Below, in pieces: positions 45,363-54,316 of a stretch of 60,538 nt of DNA. The notes beneath the pieces are model-generated. The model did no database searches and was not told where the DNA came from. It was given only the letters and a program-made list of their open reading frames with translations. Each line of letters opens with the position of its first letter. Position 1 is the stretch's first letter. The translations under genes were made by a program, and so were the position numbers. This stretch comes from Tateyamaria omphalii (GTDB lineage Bacteria > Pseudomonadota > Alphaproteobacteria > Rhodobacterales > Rhodobacteraceae), in contig NZ_CP019316.1 in assembly GCF_001969365.1 (NCBI RefSeq), forward strand, positions 1 through 60,538. The letters run 5' to 3'.

Positions 45363-45971
45363 TCAGCCGTCCTGGTTGCCGTAGGCAGAGCCCCAGCCCC
45401 ATGCGCCCGAGCCGAAGCCACGGGCCACCACGCGCTCACGGTAGATGGCGGACACAACGTCGCCATCCCCGGCCAAAAGCGCCTTGGTCGAACACATCTC
45501 GGCGCAGATGGGCAGCTTGCCCTCGGCGATCCGGTTGCGCCCATACTTGGCGAACTCGGCGGTCGAATGCGTCTCTTCGGGGCCACCGGCGCAGAAGGTA
45601 CACTTGTCCATCTTGCCGCGGCTGCCAAAGTTGCCGGCCTGCGGGAATTGCGGCGCGCCAAAGGGGCACGCGTAAAAGCAATATCCACACCCGATACAGA
45701 GGTCCTTGGAGTGCAGAACCACCCCTTCCTCGTTCTGGTAAAAACAGTCCACAGGGCAGACCGCCATACAAGGTGCATCGGAACAGTGCATGCAGGCCAC
45801 GGAAATCGACCGTTCACCGGGATCACCATCATTGATGGTGACCACGCGACGGCGGTTGATGCCCCAGGGCACTTCATGCTCGTTCTTACAGGCCGTGACA
45901 CAGGCGTTGCATTCAATGCAGCGCTCGGCGTCACACAGGAACTTGGCTCTCGCCTGTCCTCCTATTGACAT
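45363..45971 (-). CDS. fdhB: Formate dehydrogenase beta (iron-sulfur) subunit
   Basis: A 202-residue ferredoxin-like subunit with four cysteine clusters (CIECNACVTAC, CMHCSDAPCMAVCP, CIGCGYCFYACP and CTFC...C) for four [4Fe-4S] centres that wire the catalytic subunit to cytochrome b. It starts 12 bp after fdhA. The C-terminal Gly-rich tail (GFGSGAWGWGSAYG) has no membrane helix. Confidence 0.92.
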   Translation of the reverse strand: MSIGGQARAKFLCDAERCIECNACVTACKNEHEVPWGINRRRVVTINDGDPGERSISVACMHCSDAPCMAVCPVDCFYQNEEGVVLHSKDLCIGCGYCFYACPFGAPQFPQAGNFGSRGKMDKCTFCAGGPEETHSTAEFAKYGRNRIAEGKLPICAEMCSTKALLAGDGDVVSAIYRERVVARGFGSGAWGWGSAYGNQDG

Positions 45972-45983
45972 GTCGTCTCCTCC

Positions 45984-48950
45984 TTACGCTGTCCAGATTT
46001 TGCAGAGAGTCGCTTTGGTCTCCTGCATCTGGGTTACTGAATCATAGCCATAGGTCTGGGCGGTGTTGGTGCTTTCACCCAGCACATAGGGGTCAGCCCC
46101 CTCCGGATACTTGCTGCGCAAATCCTCGCCCTGGTAATGACCACCAAAGTGGAAGGGCATGAAGGCCACGCCTGCACCCACCCGGTTGGTGACCATCGCC
46201 ATCACCTTGACCTTGCCGCCTTCGGGCCCTTCGACCCAGACCTGCGCACCATCCCGCACACCAAGGTTGTTGGCGTCACGCGGGTTGATCTCGATGAACA
46301 TGTCCTGCTGCAACTCGGCCAGCCAAGGGTTCGAACGGGTCTCGTCCCCGCCGCCCTCATACTCGACCAGACGGCCGGAGGTGAGGATGATCGGGTAGTC
46401 CTTCGAAAAGTTCTGTTTCTGGATCGACGCATACAAGGTCGGCAGCCGATAGGCGTGACGGTCCTCATATGTCGGGTAATCCGCAACAAGATCCCTGCGG
46501 TTGGTATAGAGCGGCTCGCGGTGGACGGGCACCGGATCGGGGAAGGTCCAGACGACCGCGCGGGCCTTGGCGTTCCCGAAGGGCGCACAGCCATGCGCAA
46601 TCGCGACCCGCTGGATACCGCCCGACAGGTCAGTCTTCCAGTTCACGCTAGACACCCGGTCGTCGTAATCCGAGGGGAAGGGCGACATGCCCGCCTCGCC
46701 GACTTCCTTGAACCCTTCCAGTGACGCGGCGCGCGCAATGCCGCGACGCTCGTCTTCGGTCAGATCACCGTCCCAGCCCAGATCCTTGAGCATCTGATAG
46801 GTGAATTCAGGGTATCCATCCTGAATTTCCGACCCAACGCTATAAACCCCTTCGGCCAGCAGGTTGTCACCGTCCCGTTCCACACCGAAACGTGCGCGGA
46901 AGGTGAGACCACCCTCAGCCACAGGCTTCGACATATCGTACAGGTTCGGCGTACCCGGATGGTTCATCTCGGGCGTGCCCCAGCTGGGCCATGGCAGACC
47001 GTAGTAATCGCCATCTGCAGGACCACCGATGGCTTGCAGCGTCGTTCTGTCGAACGTGTGCTGGTTCTCCATATGGGTCTTGATCCGCTCCGGCGACTGA
47101 CCGGTATAGCCCACCGTCCACATGCCGCGGTTGATCTCGCGCAGCGTGTCTTCGGGGTTGGGCGTCAGACCGTCTTCTTCCAGCTGGATGTTGCGGAACA
47201 TCCGGTCGTGGTAGCCGAACTTCTTGGCGAACAACGCGATGATCTCGTGATCGGGCTTGGACTCGAACAGCGGATCAATGATCTGCTCACGCCACTGGAT
47301 CGACCGGTTCGATGCGGTGACCGATCCGCGCGCTTCGAACTGGGTCGAGGCGGGCAGCAGGTACACCCCGTCGGTGCGGTCATGCAGCACGGCAGAGACG
47401 GTCGGGAAGGGGTCGATGACGACCAGCATATCCAGCTGCTCCATCGCCTTCTTCATCTCGACCATACGGGTCTGCGAGTTGGGCGCGTGGCCCCACAGCA
47501 CCATGGCACGGACCTTGTTTGGCTGATCCGTATTCTCCGGATCCTCCAACACGCCGTCGATCCAGCGCGACACAGGGATGCCGCTCAGGTTCTGCAACGC
47601 CTTTTCCTTGCCGTCTGCACCGGTGGTGGTGGCGAACTGACCGGCCAGCCATTCGGGATCTTCACCCCAGACACGCGACCAGTGGCCCCAGGCCCCCGCC
47701 GACAGACCGTAGTAACCGGGCAGTGTGTGGGACAGAACGCCAAGGTCCGTCGCACCCTGCACGTTGTCGTGGCCACGGAAGATGTTGGTGCCGCCACCGC
47801 TGGTGCCCATGTTGCCAAGGGCCAGCTGCAGGATGCAGTAGGCGCGTGTGTTGTTGTTGCCGTTGGTGTGCTGCGTCCCACCCATGCACCAGATCACGGT
47901 GCCGGGGCGGTTGTTGGCCAGCGTCCGGGCCACGCGCTTGAGCTGCGAACCGGGCGCACCGGTGACACGCTCGACTTCCTCGGGCGTCCACTTGGCCACT
48001 TCTTCCTTGATCTGGTCCATGCCCCAGACGCGGGTGCGGATGAACTCCTTGTCCTCCCACCCGTTCTCGAAGATGTGGTAGAGGATCCCCCAGACCAGCG
48101 CCACGTCCGAACCGGGACGGAAGCGCACATATTCGTCCGCGTGGGCGGCCGTGCGGGTAAAGCGCGGGTCACACACGATGACGGGGGCGTTGTTCTGCTC
48201 CTTGGCGCGCAGCAGGTGCAGCAGGGACACAGGGTGTGCCTCGGCCGGGTTGCCGCCAATGATGAAGATCGCCTTGGAGTTATGGATGTCGTTGTAGCTG
48301 TTGGTCATGGCGCCGTAGCCCCATGTGTTCGCAACACCCGCAACGGTGGTCGAGTGACAGATACGGGCCTGGTGATCCACGTTGTTCGTGCCCCAGTAGG
48401 CCGCGAACTTGCGGAACAGGTAGGCCTGTTCGTTGTTGTGCTTGGCCGATCCCAGCCAGTAGACACTGTCCGGGCCACTTTCTTCCCGGATGTTCATCAT
48501 GCCGCCGCCGATCTCGTCGATGGCCTGCTCCCACGAGATACGGACCCATTCGCCGTTCTCTTTCTTCATGGGATACTTGAGGCGGCGTTCACCATGGGCG
48601 TGCTCGCGCACCGCGGCACCCTTGGCGCAGTGGGCGCCCAGGTTGAAGGGGCTGTCCCAGCCGGGCTCCTGCCCCGTCCAGACGCCGTCCTGCACCTCGG
48701 CCACGACCGTACAGCCGACCGAGCAGTGCGTGCACACCGATTTCTTCAATTCCACCTTGCCCGCTGCCGCCGTGGCAGCGTTGGCCTGGGTGACGGTTCC
48801 GCCCGTGGCGGCAATGGCCGACAGGCCCCCGATCACCAGTCCCGATCCGCGCAGAAACGCGCGCCGGTCTACCGAAGCGTTGGCTGCTTCAGTCAGGATA
48901 CTTGTCCGCTGGGGGCGTCTCGCAACCCCGTTGGTCTTTTTCCTAAGCAT
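45984..48950 (-). CDS. fdhA: Formate dehydrogenase catalytic (alpha) subunit, Tat-exported
   Basis: A 988-residue Mo/W-bis-PGD enzyme oxidising formate to CO2. The ATG at 48950 follows GGGAGAGCG. A twin-arginine signal (Arg29-Arg30, RRAFLRG) directs it to the periplasm. Cys73, Cys76, Cys80 and Cys108 bind a [4Fe-4S] cluster. Cys198 followed by His199 (RICHS) is the metal ligand and proton-transfer pair, so the enzyme is a cysteine, not selenocysteine, form. With beta and gamma subunits it makes a membrane-bound FdhABC complex. The nearby tungstate transporter hints that tungsten may be used. Confidence 0.94.
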   Translation of the reverse strand: MLRKKTNGVARRPQRTSILTEAANASVDRRAFLRGSGLVIGGLSAIAATGGTVTQANAATAAAGKVELKKSVCTHCSVGCTVVAEVQDGVWTGQEPGWDSPFNLGAHCAKGAAVREHAHGERRLKYPMKKENGEWVRISWEQAIDEIGGGMMNIREESGPDSVYWLGSAKHNNEQAYLFRKFAAYWGTNNVDHQARICHSTTVAGVANTWGYGAMTNSYNDIHNSKAIFIIGGNPAEAHPVSLLHLLRAKEQNNAPVIVCDPRFTRTAAHADEYVRFRPGSDVALVWGILYHIFENGWEDKEFIRTRVWGMDQIKEEVAKWTPEEVERVTGAPGSQLKRVARTLANNRPGTVIWCMGGTQHTNGNNNTRAYCILQLALGNMGTSGGGTNIFRGHDNVQGATDLGVLSHTLPGYYGLSAGAWGHWSRVWGEDPEWLAGQFATTTGADGKEKALQNLSGIPVSRWIDGVLEDPENTDQPNKVRAMVLWGHAPNSQTRMVEMKKAMEQLDMLVVIDPFPTVSAVLHDRTDGVYLLPASTQFEARGSVTASNRSIQWREQIIDPLFESKPDHEIIALFAKKFGYHDRMFRNIQLEEDGLTPNPEDTLREINRGMWTVGYTGQSPERIKTHMENQHTFDRTTLQAIGGPADGDYYGLPWPSWGTPEMNHPGTPNLYDMSKPVAEGGLTFRARFGVERDGDNLLAEGVYSVGSEIQDGYPEFTYQMLKDLGWDGDLTEDERRGIARAASLEGFKEVGEAGMSPFPSDYDDRVSSVNWKTDLSGGIQRVAIAHGCAPFGNAKARAVVWTFPDPVPVHREPLYTNRRDLVADYPTYEDRHAYRLPTLYASIQKQNFSKDYPIILTSGRLVEYEGGGDETRSNPWLAELQQDMFIEINPRDANNLGVRDGAQVWVEGPEGGKVKVMAMVTNRVGAGVAFMPFHFGGHYQGEDLRSKYPEGADPYVLGESTNTAQTYGYDSVTQMQETKATLCKIWTA

Positions 48951-49099
48951 ATCGCTCTCCCTTGCTTGCACCCCCTTGCCGGGGCCACTCGCTTGGTTTC
49001 TTCTTTCGGGTCTCAGCAGTCGGGCGTCACGCAACCAGTCGCTGATCTCCTGCCTCGTCCGGGCTTATTCCCGGGCGCGGCCCTCCCTTTCCCGCTTGT

Positions 49100-49288
49100 C
49101 TAGAAACGGGCGCTGTCAAAATACGCGCGGGTGTGCGCGGTATCCTGCATCGTCTCTTTGCTCAGATCGGGCTCTGCCGCCTCGGCCTGCTGGGCACCGG
49201 TCGCAACCGCCACCGCCGCAATGGGCGCCGTGGTTCCGGCCAGTTTTAGAAAGTCACGGCGCGATGCCCCGTCGTCTTTCTTGCTCAT
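49100..49288 (-). CDS. Formate dehydrogenase region Tat-signal peptide protein
   Basis: A 62-residue protein that is nearly all Tat signal (SRRDFLKLAGTTAPIAAVAVATG) plus about 20 residues. It fits the family TIGR02811, formate dehydrogenase region TAT target, found before FDH alpha genes. The small mature part may chaperone or join the complex. The 149-bp gap to fdhA contains no other gene. Confidence 0.82.
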   Translation of the reverse strand: MSKKDDGASRRDFLKLAGTTAPIAAVAVATGAQQAEAAEPDLSKETMQDTAHTRAYFDSARF

Positions 49289-49341
49289 CGAAAGGTCTCC
49301 TCTCGCTGTTTCGGGCAGGTCTCCCCACCCCTTCTGACGCC

Positions 49342-49965
49342 TCAGTCGGCGCCGCTCATCCGGAAGGCTTCCGCCTCCACGGCCATGAAAATCTTCCCCA
49401 CCGTTCCGACGGGCGTGTAGAAGACGGACGTCTTCGCCTCTTCCAGATCGGTAAAGAAGTGGCCCGCCCACGGGCCGATATGCTTGTTGAAGAACTGCTT
49501 TTGCGCGGTGATGTCCGCAGGCGTGCCAAAGCGGCCCACGATCATGGCCGCCATCATCTCCATCAGGCTGGCAACGCTGTCTTCGGGTTCGAACACGGTG
49601 TCCGACCGCTGCATACCCTTGGCCAGCATGTCCTGCCGCAGCAGCGCCAGCGGCTTTTCATTCAGGAATCCGGTCAGATAATAGCTGGCAAAGGGCAGCA
49701 ACTCGCCCCGGCCCAGACCAATGAACAGCTTGTTGAACTCGGATTGCGCCGCCTTGGGCTTCGTGACCTTGGCCAGCTTGGATAGGGTACCAATGGCCTG
49801 CCCCAGTTCCGTCTCATCGCCGGACAGGCTGGCCGTCTGCGCCAGCAGCATCTCGTCCGGCGGTCCGGCGAGCAGCGCGCCGAGGAAGTTGTAAAGATCG
49901 GCACGGGCACGATCCATGTCTGCAATCTGGATATCTTCTGCGGCTGTCATCTTCGGGTCTTCCAT
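49342..49965 (-). CDS. TorD/DmsD-family molecular chaperone
   Basis: A 207-residue cytoplasmic chaperone of the TorD family. ARADLYNFLGALLAGPPDE at the N-terminus and FEPEDSVASLMEMMAAM with a later FFNKHIGPWAGHFF are the family pattern. It would bind the Tat signal of FdhA until the Mo/W cofactor is loaded. The ATG overlaps the DUF3306 stop. Confidence 0.87.
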   Translation of the reverse strand: MEDPKMTAAEDIQIADMDRARADLYNFLGALLAGPPDEMLLAQTASLSGDETELGQAIGTLSKLAKVTKPKAAQSEFNKLFIGLGRGELLPFASYYLTGFLNEKPLALLRQDMLAKGMQRSDTVFEPEDSVASLMEMMAAMIVGRFGTPADITAQKQFFNKHIGPWAGHFFTDLEEAKTSVFYTPVGTVGKIFMAVEAEAFRMSGAD

Positions 49966-50504
49966 TATGCTGTATCAAACGCGAACCGCATCCGGCGCTG
50001 CGGCATGGCGGGCGGCTCGGGGTCAGGCTCTGGCAACGGTACGGGTTCGGCGGCCGCGATCAGCGGCGCCTCTTCTTCGATCTCTTCGACGGGGGCCTCT
50101 TCGGTATCCTCGTCGTCCTCGTCATCCTCGAGGAACGCGGTGACCATGCCCTTGCCGACCTGATACGCGGTCTGCATGTTCTCGATGATCATGGCGGCGT
50201 CGGTATAGTCTTCGCCGTAATCCACCAGACCATCCACATTGGCGAGCACCGGGTTCAACCGCCACAAGCGGCGCAACGCGCGGGTCTTGAGGCGTTGGGG
50301 CAGTTCCGCCTTCAGAAACGCCTGCACCGCATCGGGGCTGTCCAGCGTCTCGGGTTGGGGCAGGTTCAGCTCCGCCAGGATTTCTTCATCCGGGCGGTCG
50401 TCCAGCTTGGCCGCCTCGGCTTCGACCGCGCGCGCCTCCAGCGCCTGCGCTTCGGCCTCTACCCCGGCGCGGCGCCGGGACCAGAAATCGCGTGTCGCGC
50501 TCAA
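49965..50504 (-). CDS. DUF3306 protein
   Basis: A 179-residue protein of the DUF3306 family. The N-terminal SATRDFWSRRRAGVEAEA and central RLKTRALRRLWRLNPVLANVDGLVDY are its hallmarks, followed by a very acidic tail (DDEDDEDTEEA) and a Pro/Arg-rich end. It overlaps the DUF3305 gene by 4 bp. These proteins always sit with formate dehydrogenase genes and are presumed maturation factors with unknown chemistry. Confidence 0.84.
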   Translation of the reverse strand: MSATRDFWSRRRAGVEAEAQALEARAVEAEAAKLDDRPDEEILAELNLPQPETLDSPDAVQAFLKAELPQRLKTRALRRLWRLNPVLANVDGLVDYGEDYTDAAMIIENMQTAYQVGKGMVTAFLEDDEDDEDTEEAPVEEIEEEAPLIAAAEPVPLPEPDPEPPAMPQRRMRFAFDTA

Positions 50505-51064
50505 TGCACCCGCCTCCGCTGCCGCGCGGGCGAGGCATAGATGTCCGCCGCCGTCGCGATACGCGGGTCGCCGATCCCGTCCTGCGTCAGGTCCGTCCGC
50601 TTCTTGTCGCGCTTGCGCTTCACGAACACCTCGTCCTCGTGGAAGTCGGTGACAAAGGCCTGCACCCAGGCCATCAGCCCCGCGGGCATCGCCACCTTCT
50701 CGACAATCTCTTCTCCACTGTCGGTGTAATCCTGCGCCTCATAGGGCGACGCGGTGACCAGCAGCACATCGAGCGGCTGTTCGCTGTCACCCTCGCGCAT
50801 CACCACGTAGATGCTGGGCACTTCCGCCGACAGGCCGTGCAGATACGCCTCCGTCTCAGCCCCGTGCAGGTCCAGCGGCAAGGTCGCGGCGTGGTATTCG
50901 ACCGCCTCGCCCTCGCGCCGCAACTCCTGCCAATCAGCAGGGCCAGCGCCGGGCAGAACGGCGACCGCTTTCCAGGAATAGGAGGCCCAACGCGTCACGC
51001 CCGGAAGGCGCCGCAAAACGACGCCCAAAGGCATGGACTGGTACTTGTCAGGGTTTCGGATCAA
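50501..51064 (-). CDS. DUF3305 protein
   Basis: A 187-residue DUF3305 protein (VVLRRLPGVTRWASYSWKAV, YVVMREG and a basic C-terminal region RKRDKKRTDLT). It is the first gene of the minus-strand FDH operon and diverges from the polyferredoxin gene. A role in FDH assembly is inferred only from conserved context. Confidence 0.84.
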   Translation of the reverse strand: MIRNPDKYQSMPLGVVLRRLPGVTRWASYSWKAVAVLPGAGPADWQELRREGEAVEYHAATLPLDLHGAETEAYLHGLSAEVPSIYVVMREGDSEQPLDVLLVTASPYEAQDYTDSGEEIVEKVAMPAGLMAWVQAFVTDFHEDEVFVKRKRDKKRTDLTQDGIGDPRIATAADIYASPARQRRRVH

Positions 51065-51393
51065 CCTATTTCCTCCATGCAGTTAACAAACTGCCTAATT
51101 TCTGATCCGAGAAGCGTCTTATGTGAGGTTTCACGGTGTTTGCGGAAGCAAAGGCAATTTGGCCACCCTGTCCCACTGATCGGCAGCACAATGGACGAAT
51201 TGTCCATCATGAGCGTTTCAGTCGGGAATACCGCCGTATACCGAATCACGAATCACCGGGGTCGATTTGGGGCGATCTGGAGGCGCGCCGTCACAATAAA
51301 TCGGTTTGTGAACGCCAGCGAATCGCGGCTACGCTACGCCAAACATCAAGCCTGACGACGGGATTTCCAGCCGTCGCAGCAAGGGGATAAAGC
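51065..51393. promoter_or_regulatory. Divergent promoter region of the two FDH operons
   Basis: This 329-bp gap has no convincing gene. It holds inverted repeats GCAGTT/AACTGC (about 51078-51093), ATGGAC-gaatt-GTCCAT (51191-51207) and CGACGG/CCGTCG near 51354-51375. The central palindrome is a good candidate operator for a dimeric regulator controlling both the DUF3305-to-fdhB operon and the polyferredoxin gene. Confidence 0.45.
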
Positions 51394-53339
51394 GTGGCCA
51401 AGTCACTGATAACATGCGATTGTCTGGGCACCCAGACCATCGACGCCGAAGGGTTGTCGCAGGCCACCGGCCTCGACGTCCGGCCCCCTGTTCCGCGCTC
51501 TGCACCACCCAGTTGGACCGCGCCCAAGCCGCCCTTGAAGGGGGCGATGCAGTTTTTTGCTGCACGCAGGAGGCACGGGTGTTCGAGGAATTGGCAGAGG
51601 GTCTGGACCTGCCCGCACCCCCCACCCTCGACCTGCGCGACCGGGCAGGGTGGAGCGACGACAGCGTCCCAAAACTGCCCAAAATGTCCGCATTGATCGC
51701 CGACGCCATGCTGCCAGGTGAGCCGGAAAAGACGCTGGATGTGGTCAGCGAAGGTTTGTGCCTCATCCTCGGGCCCGCCGAAGTCGCTCTGGACGCTGCC
51801 GCGCAACTGAAGGACCACCTGGGCGTCACCGTGCTGCTGGCCGATGCCAATGACGTGCCGGACACCCGCGATTTCGACGTCGTGGTGGGCACGTTGCGCC
51901 GCGCCGCGGGGGCCTTTGCCAATTTCGAAGTGGTCATCGACGCCCTGCAACAGATCGAACCGGGCGGGCGCGGGGCCTTCACCCTCACCGACCCGCAGGA
52001 CGGGGCCAAATCGCACTGCGACATCCTGCTGGACCTGCGCGGCGACACGCCCCTGTTCCCGGCCCATGAAAAGCGCGACGGCTACCTGCGCGCCGACCCG
52101 ACCCATGCGCCGGGTGTCGCGGCGGCCATCCTCGCCGCGTCTCACCTCACCGGCACGTTTGAAAAGACGCTTTACGTCAAAACCACCCCCCTGCTCTGCG
52201 CCCATTCCCGCGCCGAACAGACCGGGTGCACCAACTGCCTCGACCTCTGCCCCACCGGTGCGATCACATCCGCAGGCGAACACGTCGCCATCGACCCGAT
52301 GATCTGCGCAGGCTGCGGGGCGTGTTCGGCCGCCTGCCCATCGGGTGCGATCACCTATGACGCGCCGCCGGTCGACCTGACAATGCGGCGGGTGCAAACG
52401 ATGGCCAAGGCCTTCCTCGACGCAGGCGGCACCGCGCCGCGCCTGCTTGTGCACGACGCGCACGGCGCTGAAATGATCCGCCTCTCCGCCCGCCACGGCC
52501 GCGGGTTGCCCGCCGACGTGATCCCGCTCGAGATGTCGGCCATCGGCGCGTTCGGCCATGCCGAAGCCATCGCAGCCCTCGCCGCAGGGTTCGCGAGCGT
52601 CACGCTCTTGCCCGGACCCAAGGCAGACGTGCCAGCGTTAGAGACACAAATCGCGCTCACCACCGCCATCGCAGGCGCGGGCAAAACAACCCTGCTCGAC
52701 ACGCCCGACCCGGACGCCATGAGCGACGCGCTCTACGGGGCCACGGCCCCTGCCCCCGTCGCAACCCCCGTCCGCCCCATGGGCACGCGGCGGCAGATCA
52801 CGCGGCAAGCGGCCAAGGCTCTGCACCCCGACACCGACAGCATCGCGCTGCCCGACGGCGCGCCTTACGGTGCAGTGCTGGTCGACACCGGTGCCTGCAC
52901 GCTGTGCCTGTCCTGCGTGTCGCTCTGCCCGTCGGGCGCTTTGGGTGACAACTCCGACAAACCGCAGCTGCGGTTTCAAGAGGACGCCTGCCTGCAATGC
53001 GGTCTCTGCGCCAATATCTGCCCCGAAGACGCGATCACCTATGAACCGCGCCTGAACCTGACCGACGCGGCGCTGACGCAAACGATTCTGAACGAGGAAG
53101 AGCCCTTCCCCTGCATCGAATGCGGCGCTCTTTTCGGCTCTAAATCCGCCATCGACCGGATCACCGACAAGCTGAAAGACCACGCCATGTTCTCGGGCGA
53201 CAAGCTGCGGATGATCCAGATGTGCGACAATTGCCGGGTGCAGGCGCAGTTCCATTCGACCGATAACCCGTTCCAGGGCGGCGAACGCCCGCGCGTACGC
53301 ACCACCGACGACTACCTGTCAAAGCGGCGCGATCACTGA
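51394..53339 (+). CDS. Multi-cluster 4Fe-4S ferredoxin protein of the FDH cluster (frameshift)
   Basis: A 648-residue protein when restored. It starts at GTG 51394 (AKSLITCDCLGTQ). A C is missing in the run 51484-51488; restoring it gives RPPCSALCTTQLDRAQ. Two dicluster ferredoxin segments are visible. The first is CTNCLDLCP with CAGCGACSAACP; the second is CTLCLSCVSLCP with CLQCGLCANICP. A C-terminal CIECG and CDNC pair may bind zinc or another cluster. It likely supplies electrons or FeS handling for FDH maturation. It overlaps the convergent cytochrome gene by 7 bp. Confidence 0.82.
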
Positions 53340-54064
53340 TGGTTCAGCGGTTCGCCCAGATCGGCGGGGTCCAGCACGGCCACGTAAGCCAGGATCGCCT
53401 CAAGGTCATCAAGCGTCAGCTCGATGGGCGCGATAGGCGACGGGCGGTCGATGGGAAACGGGTCGGTCACGCCCTCAAGCTGGGTGAACGCAGCGTGGGG
53501 TTTCAGCACGTAGAAGCCCGCAAAGCGCGCCTGCCAATCCTCAAACCCCCGCATGACATAAAAGCTGGGGGTCGAGCCGATGCCAAAGCCGCCCCTGCCC
53601 CGCTCGGTCACGTGACAACGCCCGCACTTCGCCCAAGACGCCTCTTGCCCCGCGATGGCATCACCGGTCATCTCGACCTTGGCAACGACGCGTTCCTGCA
53701 CCTGCGGCTCGGTAAACAACGTCTCGCCACCCGGCGCAAAACCCTGCACCGTACGGCGGCCCACATCGGACGTCAGCCAGTTGGCAAAGCGCTGCGCGCC
53801 CTTGGCGTCATTGCGCAGATCCATGTGCCATGTCTCGCCCAAGCCCGAAAACAGCGCACGGCCATCCGGGCCCAGCACCAGGTCAGCCTCGTCGGGATCA
53901 TCGGCAATTTCGACCCTAACCTGGGTCTTCAGGGAAAACCGCGGCGCGATATGCTTGATCAGCCCGCTTTCGACCAGGGCGGGCGGGGCGTAGAACACAA
54001 CCCGTTTGTCATCGGCCATTGCCAAACCGGGCAACAAGGCCAAGATCAGTACCAACATGCGCAT
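53333..54064 (-). CDS. TupA-like domain fused to cytochrome c
   Basis: A 243-residue exported protein (signal peptide 1-17). Residues 20-120 read like a shortened periplasmic binding protein; WLTSDVGRRTVQGFAPGGETLF closely parallels the C-terminal end of TupA encoded at 56666 (WLTSDRAQTLIDGYTIDGETLF). The second half is a cytochrome c with CGRCH at about 145 and a late Met-poor region, so the distal haem ligand is unclear. It lies within the FDH accessory cluster. Function unknown; electron transfer with oxyanion sensing is one possibility. Confidence 0.75.
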   Translation of the reverse strand: MRMLVLILALLPGLAMADDKRVVFYAPPALVESGLIKHIAPRFSLKTQVRVEIADDPDEADLVLGPDGRALFSGLGETWHMDLRNDAKGAQRFANWLTSDVGRRTVQGFAPGGETLFTEPQVQERVVAKVEMTGDAIAGQEASWAKCGRCHVTERGRGGFGIGSTPSFYVMRGFEDWQARFAGFYVLKPHAAFTQLEGVTDPFPIDRPSPIAPIELTLDDLEAILAYVAVLDPADLGEPLNHQ

Positions 54065-54121
54065 TGGGTCAGCCTACGGTCCGCCCCGGCGCTGCGTCAA
54101 CAATAGGGAGGGGGAAGCCCC

Positions 54122-54313
54122 ATGAGCGACGAATTCAACATGTCCATGCGCAAGTTCCTGAAACAGGTGGGTGTGACATCCCAGCAAGCCATCGAGGAAG
54201 CGATGCGCGAGGCCGAAACCGGCGGCAAGACCTATGCGGTCAAGGCCGTCGTCACCATCGAAGAGCTGGGCATGACGCATGAAGTGTCAGGCGAGATCAC
54301 CGGACAGGACTGA
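54122..54313 (+). CDS. DUF6494 family small protein
   Basis: A 63-residue soluble protein (MRKFLKQVGVTSQQAIEEAM, VTIEELGMTHEVSGEI). It matches the DUF6494 family found beside alphaproteobacterial FDH genes. It follows GGGAGGGGGAAGCCCC and ends 3 bp before the Mrp gene. No function is known. Confidence 0.78.
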   Translation: MSDEFNMSMRKFLKQVGVTSQQAIEEAMREAETGGKTYAVKAVVTIEELGMTHEVSGEITGQD

Positions 54314-54316
54314 CAC

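Noticed and set aside
46959..49103. A 714-codon open frame on the plus strand
   Set aside because: It lies antisense to the fdhA gene, has low-complexity GC-driven composition and no family motif. It is a shadow of the high-GC catalytic subunit gene.
51136..51390. An 84-codon frame in the DUF3305/polyferredoxin gap
   Set aside because: It runs through palindromes, lacks a ribosome site and has no recognisable features; the gap is better read as a divergent promoter.
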